From Candidatus Saccharimonadota bacterium (lineage in GTDB: Bacteria > Patescibacteriota > Saccharimonadia > Saccharimonadales > Saccharimonadaceae), in NCBI GenBank assembly GCA_015999875.1, contig JAECRG010000001.1, forward strand, positions 421,330 to 485,329: a DNA stretch of 64,000 bases, written 5' to 3'. Positions 19,993 through 30,150 of this stretch are shown here, one piece after another. How positions within the stretch are numbered: position 1 is the stretch's first letter; every line of letters starts with the position of its first letter. Made by a program: the position numbers and the translations under genes. Below the pieces are notes generated by a model that was not told the DNA's origin, made no database searches, and was given only the letters and a program-made list of their open reading frames with translations.

Positions 19993-22698
19993 CTAGCTTG
20001 ATGATTTAAATATAATGTTGTTACTCGTATAAAAGTCGTCATGGCTATTTGGCACAGTATCTTCGTGCCAGCACTGGCGCGAACCAGACATGCCAGCCAG
20101 TACACCACAGGCCATAGTATAGCCTCTAAAATATTTCATCATCTCACTATCCTCGGCACACTTTTTGCCCGTATACCAATCTTGATCGACAGCACCGCCC
20201 CAGCCTAGTGCATAATAACTATTCGGCTTGGCAGTTGTGCCCTCCTCTTCTCGCAATAAACTTTTACCATTCGATGTACGCCGACCTTCGGAATCTACCT
20301 CGTCTTCGATATACTGCTCATCCTGCTGCTCGACAGCCATCCCCACACCGCCCAGAGGATCTTGGCGATTGGCGCAGTACTCTAGAAACTTAGCGTATTC
20401 TGTGAATTTATTTGGTTTACCGGTCTTGTTGTCGATATATGCTGCATTTGCGCCCTCTTGAGCTTCTTGCTTCATCCGGCCACCCTGAGCTGAGTCTGCG
20501 CCGACATCACGCGACTGCACGTCCTGTAGCGACTCTTGCGCATTGTCTGGGTGGGGTTTTGTCATGTACTCCAAAATATCGGAGATACTCAGATTAAGTT
20601 CTTCCATCGACATCGAATAGCGAGTGTTACAAGCAAAATCTGGTGTTATATATGCGGTAAGTTCTGCGGGCAAACCGCAAGTGACAGTATTAGTAGGAAG
20701 CAAGCGGGCCGCCTGAAAATGAATTGGCTGCGTATAGAATGCGTTGGCGCTGGTTTGAAGTAGCGATGCAAACGATACAGGCACGGATGATAGCAAAGAA
20801 ACGGTACTTTGCTGCCATGACGACATGGGTAGTGCGCGTCCGACTGGCGCCAACTTGGCCACAACACCACCAAGAAATGAATGTGGGTTTGTTGCATCCC
20901 ACGGAGTTGTACTCGCCAGCTCCTTCTCTTGCTGCTCGATGTCTTCGCGCGCCATTTTCGCTGCAGCGTAATATTCTGTGAACTTGAGCGTGTTTGTAGG
21001 TCGCATACCAAGTGTTTGTGCTCGGTCACCCAATATCGCACCGGCGCCTGCAAAGATAATGTTTTGTGCCTCAACTCCTCGTGTATCTGAGGTGTAGTTA
21101 TTCGCATCAGATTTGGTCGCAGCCTGCAAGTACGCCATCGGCAAAGCGGTTGATGCCTCCGGCGTGGTAGCAGATTTCACCATAGCCACGACAGAGGGAT
21201 ATGCAACCGGACAAAGCACCTGCTCTATCGGATCTTTAGCTGCCCCAATAATCCCCCCTGCAACGGCGCCAATATAACTCGCAAGTGGCATCGAGGCCGG
21301 CGACCAACATAAGCCACCTCTCTCTTGACTCATTTGTGCACCCGACATCCCTGCCGCACATAGGCCAGATGGGGTCCGGCTGCTCGCAGACGTCTGCACT
21401 GTATTCATGGCGCCCTTAAGGTACAGTGATCCGGGAACAGAAGGAACCATCGGTGCACGAAGTATTGCCAACTGCATAAGTGGAGATAGCTGTTGTTGCA
21501 CAGAAAAAATATCCGACGATGCAGATTCGCCAAGCGCTGGCACCTTGTAGGTACTAGCATCCATGCCGTTTTTGCCACCCTGTTCAAGTGGCTGTATAAG
21601 ATTATTTGCCAGTACGTCGACTGCGATATGGTTATCAGTCCTGTCGGCTATCGACTTGATATCATCCGCCACAGCTAAATAGTTCATCGCAAATCGCGCA
21701 ATTGAAATCATTTTAGCGCGTCGCACAGAATTTTCGGCCAGGTTACCGTAGGTTGCGAATGCACAGGCGAGCGCCATATGCGTATTCGCTTTATCAATAA
21801 GGTTCGGATAAATGTTGGATGTCCACTTACTTGACATCGTACTCAAACTTCCAAGGCTATAGATCCCTCTACCATTCTCGTCTATGCTATCTTGAGGTTT
21901 TCTGCTGTTTTCTGCTGCGTCAGCGGGGTCCTCACCTGTGGCGACATACCGAGGATCTCCATTTTCCACCCGATTATCAAAACTTTCTTTAAAATCTTTT
22001 GCTGTAGTGCCTCCCAGAGTATTATCTTGCTCTATGCCAAACTGCGCCAAAAGGCGTTCGAAGAACTGACGATCTTGATACATCCCCGTCCGAGAGCTGT
22101 ATACCTTATCGATTAAAGTATTCATATCGACATCTGATTTACGTGCCGAACTTAAGGACGAGGCATTTGCTGCGGTAAAACCCTTGGCGGGATACGCAAG
22201 AACCGGTACTTTATAGCGATCATTTGCAGCTTCGGTTGCCCCCGGAAGCATGAAGCCATATCGCTCAAAACGTTCTTTTAGCATAGGGCTCATTGTCTTA
22301 AATTTACATTCTATCGTTTCATCATCACAACCCGACCCCAGTTGGCCACCCAGAATGCGATTTGAATATGTATAATACGCATACAGACTATCATTGAGAT
22401 CATTTGAAAGCTGCTCTTTGTTGTTGATTAGCAGTAGCATTGGAGACATGAACATAATGGCCGAAACAGCTAGTACGAATACGGTACAGATGAATAATAC
22501 TGAGCCTACATGGCCAGTATGTATCTGCTCTATGAACCGCTCTTCTGTGTCGATATGCTTTTGGGAGTCAGTTTCGGTATCGCGAGTTGCTTTAAGTTTA
22601 CCCCCCGGCTGGCTCTCTAGCTGCTTCAGTAAGTTTTGCGACTCTCCTAGATGAGCTTTTGATTTACCACCTTCATCAGACACATCTGGCTTCATCAC
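19993..22698 (-). CDS. Large single-pass membrane protein of the VirB6/Clp-like cluster
   Basis: One N-terminal TM (VLFICTVFVLAVSAIMFMSPMLLL) and large extracytoplasmic region; ATGA overlap with upstream gene. Confidence 0.65.
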   Translation of the reverse strand: MMKPDVSDEGGKSKAHLGESQNLLKQLESQPGGKLKATRDTETDSQKHIDTEERFIEQIHTGHVGSVLFICTVFVLAVSAIMFMSPMLLLINNKEQLSNDLNDSLYAYYTYSNRILGGQLGSGCDDETIECKFKTMSPMLKERFERYGFMLPGATEAANDRYKVPVLAYPAKGFTAANASSLSSARKSDVDMNTLIDKVYSSRTGMYQDRQFFERLLAQFGIEQDNTLGGTTAKDFKESFDNRVENGDPRYVATGEDPADAAENSRKPQDSIDENGRGIYSLGSLSTMSSKWTSNIYPNLIDKANTHMALACAFATYGNLAENSVRRAKMISIARFAMNYLAVADDIKSIADRTDNHIAVDVLANNLIQPLEQGGKNGMDASTYKVPALGESASSDIFSVQQQLSPLMQLAILRAPMVPSVPGSLYLKGAMNTVQTSASSRTPSGLCAAGMSGAQMSQERGGLCWSPASMPLASYIGAVAGGIIGAAKDPIEQVLCPVAYPSVVAMVKSATTPEASTALPMAYLQAATKSDANNYTSDTRGVEAQNIIFAGAGAILGDRAQTLGMRPTNTLKFTEYYAAAKMAREDIEQQEKELASTTPWDATNPHSFLGGVVAKLAPVGRALPMSSWQQSTVSLLSSVPVSFASLLQTSANAFYTQPIHFQAARLLPTNTVTCGLPAELTAYITPDFACNTRYSMSMEELNLSISDILEYMTKPHPDNAQESLQDVQSRDVGADSAQGGRMKQEAQEGANAAYIDNKTGKPNKFTEYAKFLEYCANRQDPLGGVGMAVEQQDEQYIEDEVDSEGRRTSNGKSLLREEEGTTAKPNSYYALGWGGAVDQDWYTGKKCAEDSEMMKYFRGYTMACGVLAGMSGSRQCWHEDTVPNSHDDFYTSNNIIFKSSS

Positions 22699-24665
22699 TT
22701 ACTACCGAGATCACTATTTTTGTCTACAGGATCGGTCTCTTGCACCAACAAATCCTGCGTTTCAGCAACGTACTTAGCTGCACGTGCTTTCGCAAGTAAC
22801 TCATTGTTATCTTGCGCCAGTCTACGCGGTGCATAACCCGTGCCGCTCGCAACACCACCCGACATTCCAGCCAAAGCCTCAGCAGCTCCGGGCGAAGTAA
22901 TTTGCTGCACAATAACTGGTGCACCGCCCTGAGGTGACGATATCGGTGCCGAGCCTTGTGGCGCTATGCCCGCGCCACCCGTGCTGGGTGGACGATACGC
23001 ATCTTGTGGAGCCTGGTCTCCGCCTCCACTTCCATTATTACCACTGCTACCACTACCGTTTTTGCCATCTCGGTTTAGTGAGCTAATACCCGCAGACTTC
23101 TTCTCGTCCTCTTGCTTCTCGTCTTTTTTACCATCATTTCCACCCGTAGCAACAACTGCGCCCACCGCACTACTACCCTTGCCGAGGCTTTCGAGCAAAT
23201 ATGCCTCTGACGCCTTCAGGTCAATTCCCTCGTAACTATTAATGTTAAGCCCACCGTCACTCGCGTCGCCCACTCTATCCTGGTAGCGCTGCAGGGCTTG
23301 CGAATACACCTCCTGCGGAGTGCTACTGGATGCACTTGCGCCAGAGCGGATTTCGCCCAGTCTTTGCTGCACCTGGTCATCGAAACGTGCTTGTTCAGGA
23401 CTTTTCGTGGCATGCTTACCACGTCCGCGGTGAGCTCCAGTAGCCCTGCTGAATATCGAGGTACTCTCTCCCTCCTTAGCCACGTTCAGCTGCTGCAGTC
23501 GGTTGATGCCACGCAGCATCATCGACTGCTTATTCATGTCCATAGTAGTCTGTTCACGCTGCTTAGCCTTTTCCTCACGTTCCTTAGAGGATCTGCGGAA
23601 ACCATCTCGCGAAACACGTGCGCCAGCAGCATCAATGCCGTTCGTGACAGCCTTGAAGGCATACCACGTGCCGACCAGGGGTAGCACCGCCGCGCCGGCA
23701 GCAACAAGATAAAGTGTCGCGCTTCCAGACTTCTTATTAACTATAATGTCGTCGTTTTCAACCTGATAATCACTCCCGCCCGCCTTAAGGATTGAGGCAC
23801 TTACAATTTGCCCTGTACCAATCAGTACCGATATTACCGGAAACAGCAAAAGTGTGTGCACAAAAAGTTTGAGCCACTTCGAGAAATAGTCAGACGTGTT
23901 GGGAAGCAAGTATGCGACAAAAGCCAGTGGGGCAATCAGCGCGAGAGCTACGACCAATACCTTTCGTATTATCAGAAGTACTATTAGTACTGAGCAAATA
24001 ATCGCCGCAGACATGACAATTGCCGCCAGCGGAGCTAGCAGTGGCCACGCTATATCACTTTTTGTCATTACTCCATTTGCAATACTCGACAACGGATTGA
24101 TATCTTCGCCCAGCTTGCTAGCAATCGGCATAGCCGAAGCACCGATGTTTTTAGCAACACCCTCCACAAGAGCCTGCTGTATCCACACTCCAACAATGTT
24201 TGAGATGTCTATCATAACTTGACATATATAAAACGAAGCCTGGACAAATATTACTGCGACTATAAACCTCGGTACCAGTCGTTTTAAGTTGTAGTTACCA
24301 ATACCCTGACCAGTCATAAGCGAGTAAACTATGAGTAAAAATGCTATCACAAACAGCACATTAGCAATAGTTCGTACAATTGCACCCGCTTGAGCTGCCC
24401 CGCTACCACTATTAAATAGGCCTATTTCTAGCTGCGTAAAAGACTGCACCATGAAGGTGAAAGCAAAGTCTCCAGCAGTAGCGGTGGCAGTGAGTACTGG
24501 ACACAGCACCCAGCCTAGGTTTTCGTAGGAACAGGTTGTGACACTTCCGTTACCAGATCCAGGCAGAATCTCATCTGCGGAAACAGCATTTGCCACCGAC
24601 GAATACGAAAAAGCAAGCAGCAAAGTCAGAATGCCAGTTGCAACTAAAAGCCCTAATCGTTTCAT
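22695..24665 (-). CDS. TrbL/VirB6-like polytopic membrane protein
   Basis: Signal peptide, multiple TM segments, long low-complexity cytoplasmic C-terminus; ATGA overlaps on both sides. Confidence 0.65.
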   Translation of the reverse strand: MKRLGLLVATGILTLLLAFSYSSVANAVSADEILPGSGNGSVTTCSYENLGWVLCPVLTATATAGDFAFTFMVQSFTQLEIGLFNSGSGAAQAGAIVRTIANVLFVIAFLLIVYSLMTGQGIGNYNLKRLVPRFIVAVIFVQASFYICQVMIDISNIVGVWIQQALVEGVAKNIGASAMPIASKLGEDINPLSSIANGVMTKSDIAWPLLAPLAAIVMSAAIICSVLIVLLIIRKVLVVALALIAPLAFVAYLLPNTSDYFSKWLKLFVHTLLLFPVISVLIGTGQIVSASILKAGGSDYQVENDDIIVNKKSGSATLYLVAAGAAVLPLVGTWYAFKAVTNGIDAAGARVSRDGFRRSSKEREEKAKQREQTTMDMNKQSMMLRGINRLQQLNVAKEGESTSIFSRATGAHRGRGKHATKSPEQARFDDQVQQRLGEIRSGASASSSTPQEVYSQALQRYQDRVGDASDGGLNINSYEGIDLKASEAYLLESLGKGSSAVGAVVATGGNDGKKDEKQEDEKKSAGISSLNRDGKNGSGSSGNNGSGGGDQAPQDAYRPPSTGGAGIAPQGSAPISSPQGGAPVIVQQITSPGAAEALAGMSGGVASGTGYAPRRLAQDNNELLAKARAAKYVAETQDLLVQETDPVDKNSDLGSK

Positions 24666-27121
24666 ATAGCACCCCTTGAGTCAGCCGGGGGAGTGTTTTC
24701 TTGCGCGATACTGTTGGCGGCCACCTCAGCACCAAGTATGCCCTGCACTTGCTCAAGTGAGATATGCATAGCTGTACCTGGTGTCACGTTGCCCCCCAAC
24801 ATTTCTTTTGCGACTGTGTTTTCGATCGCCCGCTGCACAACACGTCGCATTGGACGCGCGCCCAGCCGCGGATCATAGCCTTTATCTACTAAGTATAGTT
24901 TAGCATCCCCTGCTACGTCTACAGAAACTTTTTGGAGTGCCAATGTCTTATTGACGCCCGCTATCATGAGATCGATGACTTGCAGTAAATCAGCCTTACT
25001 GAGCGGAGTGAACGTCACTATCTCATCAAAACGGTTAAGGAATTCTGGTCGGAATTGGTTGCTACTGATCAGCTCATCTATATACTGCTGCTCGAACTGC
25101 TCTACCTGAATGCCTTTTTCGATATACTCCCGGATACGATCTGCCCCAGCATTACTGGTGGCGATCACAATTGCGTCGCGAAAACTCACTTCACGGTTTT
25201 TGATATCGCGCAGAATACCCTCGTCGAGCAGCTGGAGCAATGTAGTTAGCACGTTAGGGTGCGCTTTTTCTATCTCATCGAGCAAAATCACGCTAAACGG
25301 CTGCTTCATCACCTGCGCAGTGAGGCTATTGGGGTCATCAGCACCATCAGCGATGAGGCGGCTTACGTCGCCGAGCGTAACATACTCGTTCAGATCGAGT
25401 CGTATCATTCGACCTTCGCCACCAAAATACACGTCAGCCAAAGCCTTGGCCAACTCAGTCTTACCGACACCAGTCGGGCCAAGAAATAGAAATGTCCCGA
25501 TCGGACGATCTTGATTGCGCACACCAGCTCGTGCACGACGCAACGCATCACTTACCACCTGGACAGCCCTTTTTTGATTAATCATGCGCTCATGTATTTT
25601 GTCTTCTAGGTTTAGAAGTGTCTCACGTTCAGCACCCGCATCAGCTACGCCAACCTTCACGTTCATCGTTTGTTCAATGGCCTGTTGCACAGAATTTGCC
25701 GTCACAAGCTTGCCACCTTCTCCGTAGCTAGCCGCTGTCTCAAGTAGCTTCAAGGCTCGACCTGGCATTTCAAGATCATGAATATAACGCTCACTCAAAC
25801 GATATGCCTCTGCAAGTGACTGATACATATAACTCACCTTACGCTGGTACTCAGTCATAATAAGCTGGTCTTGCATGACCGCAATCGTCTCTTCGCGACT
25901 TGCTGGCCCAATGCTGATTCGGTTTAGTGCGTTCACAAGCCCTGGATTGCGCTGTCCAATCTGCAGCAGTCGATGCTCGTCCATCGTCAAGATTATACGT
26001 AGGTTACCAGCCTCAAGAATCGGCAATAGCACATTTGTCAGATCGACAGAACCGACACCCTCTTCAAAGAATAGTTGCGCGTTATCAAGACAAATAATTA
26101 TATTCTTTGCCCTATAGGCCTCAGTAAGCACACGCATCACAAGCCCCTCTAGCTCACCTCTTCCTGGAGCCGCAGATATCAATGCAGACGAATCAAGTAA
26201 GAATACCTGCCGAAATTTGAGACTCGATGGCACATGCGCCTCTGCATCGAGCAATCGCTCAGCAAATGCATGCAGCAAAGTTGTCTTACCCACGCCCTCT
26301 GGACCAACAATAGCTGCATTTTGTCGACCATTCGTACCGAGCGTGTCGACAAGCTGATCGAGAGCTCGCAGGTGGCTATCAAGCTCTACGGTAAACGAGC
26401 TGTTGCGGCCTTCGCTCAGATTAACACCGAAACGCTTGAGCAGTGGCACATAACCAAATGACCAATCGCGCGCAATACCACCCGTGCGTCTAGGAGCGGC
26501 GTGCTGGCCTATGAGATCCTGAATGTGATTGTACCAACGTACGCCACTGATAATATCTTCAAACTCGAGATGCATCTGGGCAAGTAGCATTTCGTGATCG
26601 GAAAATTGCTGTATCAATGCTGCTGCTACAACACCTCCGTGCATGAGTGAACTGTTTGTCTGGATTTGCAATTCACGCGCCCCTACCCATAAATCATCTG
26701 TAAGCTTCACGTCATCGCTTGCAATGTTCATTAAGAAATTTGCCGTCACTCCGAAGCGAACTGCCATAAATTGTCCTGCTTGCGATCTACCCACAAGCTC
26801 GGCCACTTGGTTTGGCGTAGCATGATCTGGCAAACCAGCCAAAATCGAGGACTCAAGCCATGAGTCGACTGATTCTCGACCCTTTTCCGGAGGTAGTGAT
26901 TTAAGTTCTCCGTTGTACCACTCGACAAACATCGCCGGCACAGCCGCAAAGCCAAACAAAAGCCACCCGATAGCCACACCAAACATCACAAGCACAACCC
27001 CAGCCACACCTAGCGTAACCACGGTAAGCGTCAGCAGCACAACCACCGGACGAGTCATAAGTTTCGCAACATGCGCCTTCGAGGTACGTTCACTCGAAAG
27101 ATTGAGTGTTAGAATTGCCAT
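24662..27121 (-). CDS. Membrane-anchored Clp-family double-AAA+ ATPase
   Basis: Two N-terminal TM segments; AAA1 AIVGPEGVGKTTLLHAF; AAA2 FLFLGPTGVGKTELAKALADVYFGG and ClpB-type C-terminus RLGARPMRRVVQRAIENTVAKEML. ATG at 27121 preferred over track start 27184. Confidence 0.8.
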   Translation of the reverse strand: MAILTLNLSSERTSKAHVAKLMTRPVVVLLTLTVVTLGVAGVVLVMFGVAIGWLLFGFAAVPAMFVEWYNGELKSLPPEKGRESVDSWLESSILAGLPDHATPNQVAELVGRSQAGQFMAVRFGVTANFLMNIASDDVKLTDDLWVGARELQIQTNSSLMHGGVVAAALIQQFSDHEMLLAQMHLEFEDIISGVRWYNHIQDLIGQHAAPRRTGGIARDWSFGYVPLLKRFGVNLSEGRNSSFTVELDSHLRALDQLVDTLGTNGRQNAAIVGPEGVGKTTLLHAFAERLLDAEAHVPSSLKFRQVFLLDSSALISAAPGRGELEGLVMRVLTEAYRAKNIIICLDNAQLFFEEGVGSVDLTNVLLPILEAGNLRIILTMDEHRLLQIGQRNPGLVNALNRISIGPASREETIAVMQDQLIMTEYQRKVSYMYQSLAEAYRLSERYIHDLEMPGRALKLLETAASYGEGGKLVTANSVQQAIEQTMNVKVGVADAGAERETLLNLEDKIHERMINQKRAVQVVSDALRRARAGVRNQDRPIGTFLFLGPTGVGKTELAKALADVYFGGEGRMIRLDLNEYVTLGDVSRLIADGADDPNSLTAQVMKQPFSVILLDEIEKAHPNVLTTLLQLLDEGILRDIKNREVSFRDAIVIATSNAGADRIREYIEKGIQVEQFEQQYIDELISSNQFRPEFLNRFDEIVTFTPLSKADLLQVIDLMIAGVNKTLALQKVSVDVAGDAKLYLVDKGYDPRLGARPMRRVVQRAIENTVAKEMLGGNVTPGTAMHISLEQVQGILGAEVAANSIAQENTPPADSRGAI

Positions 27122-27492
27122 GGTACCCATCCCGCTGTCATGAGCACAAACCCGATGATCGGTGCAGCGGGTATCGCCGCCCACAGCACGAGCACAAGCA
27201 CTCCTAACAAAGCCTGTAGTGCAATGGTAACAACACCCATGATTAACACGGTAAACCGTATCATTGCGCCGAGTACCCTTGAAATAAGCCGACCCACAAA
27301 AGCCTGTAGCTTCACTGATAGTGGGCCGTCAACCGACCCTGCGCCATCTTGACGAAAAAGTGAAAACATAGTGCGCAAGAGTAGTCCGATAGAAAAATAA
27401 TCCATCGTACCGTCTAGCCGATTCATCACCATACGTGCGCGCTGACTCCAGCCTATCGTATACCACCACCTGAGTAGGCCCACTATAAACAT
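27109..27492 (-). CDS. Small membrane protein, first gene of the cluster
   Basis: Hydrophobic C-terminal half; ATG at 27492 has TATAAT 6 nt upstream; track start 27588 likely too long. Confidence 0.55.
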   Translation of the reverse strand: MFIVGLLRWWYTIGWSQRARMVMNRLDGTMDYFSIGLLLRTMFSLFRQDGAGSVDGPLSVKLQAFVGRLISRVLGAMIRFTVLIMGVVTIALQALLGVLVLVLWAAIPAAPIIGFVLMTAGWVPWQF

Positions 27493-27586
27493 AACCTTAT
27501 TATAGCGTATTATCTCTATAAAACTACCGCAAAATGCCTCTATTTTGAGCTGTTTTTTCATACTCGCTACGGTATACTGGATATAC

Positions 27587-28858
27587 ATGGTCAGACCTCA
27601 TATCGCTACTATCGGAAAAGTTGTTCGTCACGTCACACGCCTACGTGGTGGCGGCTCGGCGTTTCCCGGATTAGTCGTAGAAAAGATTGACCCGCATTTC
27701 ACTCGCGACGTCCTCGCAGCCCTCCCCCACGGTGTCGTTATTATTAGTGGTACAAACGGCAAGACTACAACGACCAAGATGACAGTCGAACTACTTGAAA
27801 GTCAGGGTTTCAAGGTATTCACAAACCGCACCGGCAGCAACTTTGCACGAGGCGTAACTGCAGCAATCCTCGCGGATATCGACTATAGCGGCAGGCTAGA
27901 TGCAGACATCGCAGTACTAGAGCTCGATGAAGCACATGCAGTTAAATTCGTCGACGTCGTGTCGCCACGCTATAGTCTACTGCTCAATGTCATGCGTGAT
28001 CAGCTTGACCGTTTCGGTGAAATCGACACTACTGCACGGATGCTCGCACACATCGCTCAAGCCACTACGAAAACTGTCGTGCTCAATCGTGAGGATCCTC
28101 GCGTCGCCCCTATCGCAGAGACACTACCCGATTCTGTCGAATCGGAGTTTTTTGGACTCGACACCAAACTCCGCGCTAAATTCCCCTCCGACGACGACCT
28201 CCATAGCACCGCTAAAGACATCGAAGCACGCGATGCTGACGTAATACTCAAAAGCTTTGATGGCAATACTGCGGTCTTTCGCTTCGATAATAACGAGGTA
28301 GCAGTGCCCCTCAAGCTACGCGGTATCTACAACATTTACAACGCAGCTGCTGCACTCGCACTCACTCGCACCATAGCCCTAGAGCACTACAACAAAAAAG
28401 CCCTGCTCGAAGCGCTAGGTAATGTCGAGCCTGCGTTTGGTCGCGGCGAGACACTTCTGCTCGACGGGCAACCGATCGAACTTGTACTCGTCAAAAATCC
28501 GAGTGGCTTTCGTCTTGCTCTTGAGTCATTCCCTCCGATAGGTTACGCAACCATGATTGCCATCAATGACAATTACGCAGACGGACGCGACATGAGCTGG
28601 CTATGGGATGTTGAATTTGACTCGCTCCGCACTCCTGGCGTCGCTCAGGTGGGTGGCATTCGTGCGTATGACATGGCCCTGCGCCTTCAATACGACGAAG
28701 TGGAAACGATAGCTGTCGATACAGATATCTCAAACGCCCTTTCGCAGTTCATTTCCAGCAATCCGGATTCACCAAAACGCATCTATTGTACCTACACAGC
28801 CATGCTCAAGATCCGTGAACAACTTGGCAAAATTACAGAAGTAGAGAAAGTATTATGA
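27587..28858 (+). CDS. murT: Lipid II isoglutaminyl synthase, MurT subunit
   Basis: Mur ligase P-loop ISGTNGKTTTTKM, MurT-like C-terminal region; overlaps gatD by ATGA. Confidence 0.85.
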   Translation: MVRPHIATIGKVVRHVTRLRGGGSAFPGLVVEKIDPHFTRDVLAALPHGVVIISGTNGKTTTTKMTVELLESQGFKVFTNRTGSNFARGVTAAILADIDYSGRLDADIAVLELDEAHAVKFVDVVSPRYSLLLNVMRDQLDRFGEIDTTARMLAHIAQATTKTVVLNREDPRVAPIAETLPDSVESEFFGLDTKLRAKFPSDDDLHSTAKDIEARDADVILKSFDGNTAVFRFDNNEVAVPLKLRGIYNIYNAAAALALTRTIALEHYNKKALLEALGNVEPAFGRGETLLLDGQPIELVLVKNPSGFRLALESFPPIGYATMIAINDNYADGRDMSWLWDVEFDSLRTPGVAQVGGIRAYDMALRLQYDEVETIAVDTDISNALSQFISSNPDSPKRIYCTYTAMLKIREQLGKITEVEKVL

Positions 28859-29583
28859 CAGCAGAAAAACGCACTCTCACTATCGTACAGCTTTACCCGG
28901 ACGACATGAATATATATGGCGACTGGGGCAACGTACTAACCGTGCTCAAGCGTGCCAAATGGCACGGTCTTGAGCCTGAACTTATCAACTACAATGTAGG
29001 TGATAAATTTCCCACACATGTTGATATTTTGATCGGTGGCGGTGGTCAAGACAGCGGCCAGCTCAAAGTTCAAGATGATTTGCAAAAAATCGCTCCCCGG
29101 TTGCGTGAGCTTGCAGAAAACGGCACACCAATGCTTATGATCTGCGGCCTGTATCAGTTATTCGGACGCTTTTTCAAAACACAAAAAGGCAATATCATCG
29201 AAGGTATCGGCATCTTCCACGCAGAGACACATGCTGGGCCTGAACGCCTCATCGGAAACATCACCACTCATAGTGAACAGTTCGGTGATATCGTCGGCTA
29301 TGAAAACCACAGCGGCCAAACATTTATCGACAGCGACATGCAGCCACTTGGTAAATTAGTGCGTGGCGCTGGCAACAATGGTCAAGATGAGACTGAAGGC
29401 TGCCTACACCACAATGCTATCGGCACATATCTACATGGATCACTATTACCCAAAAACCCTGCTATTGCTGATTTCTTGATCGAAGAGGCGGCCAAGAAAA
29501 GATTCGGTGACTTCACGCCGACAGTTATTGAAGATCGCTTTGCAGCCAAGGCTCGTGAAATTGCCTTGAAACGACCCCGTTAA
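28855..29583 (+). CDS. gatD: Lipid II isoglutaminyl synthase, GatD subunit
   Basis: LYPDDMNIYGDWGNVLTVLKRAKWHG N-terminus, catalytic Cys in MLMICGLYQLFG. Confidence 0.9.
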   Translation: MTAEKRTLTIVQLYPDDMNIYGDWGNVLTVLKRAKWHGLEPELINYNVGDKFPTHVDILIGGGGQDSGQLKVQDDLQKIAPRLRELAENGTPMLMICGLYQLFGRFFKTQKGNIIEGIGIFHAETHAGPERLIGNITTHSEQFGDIVGYENHSGQTFIDSDMQPLGKLVRGAGNNGQDETEGCLHHNAIGTYLHGSLLPKNPAIADFLIEEAAKKRFGDFTPTVIEDRFAAKAREIALKRPR

Positions 29584-29624
29584 CAATCAGCCGACGAGTA
29601 AGCAATAATTTACTAGCGGAGTAG

Positions 29625-30086
29625 CTATTTAACTTGTAGCCTTTTGAGCTCAGTTACAACTTGCTCACCATGCCCCACAGGAGTGACGCGACCATATACC
29701 TTGAGCACTTGGCCCGTCGGGTCAATGATAAATGTTTTACGCAAAATTCCCTCTTTGCCAAACTGTTTTTTACCCCATGCTCCATAGGCATCAATCGCCA
29801 CGCCTTCAGGATCGCTAAGTAGCGTAAAATTTAGGTTGTATTTTGCCTTAAACTTTTCATGTGCACTCGCTTCATCTTTGCTCACGCCGACCACTTGCGC
29901 GCCAAGTGCCGTCAGGTCGTCTCGCGCATCGCGCAGGCTGCATGCCTCAGTGGTGCATCCGGGAGTATCGTCTTTTGGATAAAAGTACAATACGAGCCAT
30001 TCACCTTTAAAATCTGCGAGGCTGTATCTTTTGCCTGTTTCATCGGTCAATGCAAAATCTGGTGCGGGATACGGAGCTTGTTTCAT
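29625..30086 (-). CDS. bcp: Thiol peroxidase/peroxiredoxin (Bcp-like)
   Basis: FYPKDDTPGCTTEACSLRD. Confidence 0.9.
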   Translation of the reverse strand: MKQAPYPAPDFALTDETGKRYSLADFKGEWLVLYFYPKDDTPGCTTEACSLRDARDDLTALGAQVVGVSKDEASAHEKFKAKYNLNFTLLSDPEGVAIDAYGAWGKKQFGKEGILRKTFIIDPTGQVLKVYGRVTPVGHGEQVVTELKRLQVK

Positions 30087-30150
30087 ATCATTATTATAAC
30101 TCGTTCCACCCTTTAGGAAAAATCTCAGCTTCGCGCTATACTATTCAGTA

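Noticed and set aside
20646-21107. 153-aa and other ORFs inside 19993-22698, and similar overlapping ORFs at 22966, 25110, 46625, 47394, 55250
   Set aside because: Shadow ORFs in alternate frames of well-supported genes; low-complexity or Cys/Ser/Arg-biased composition and no start signals.
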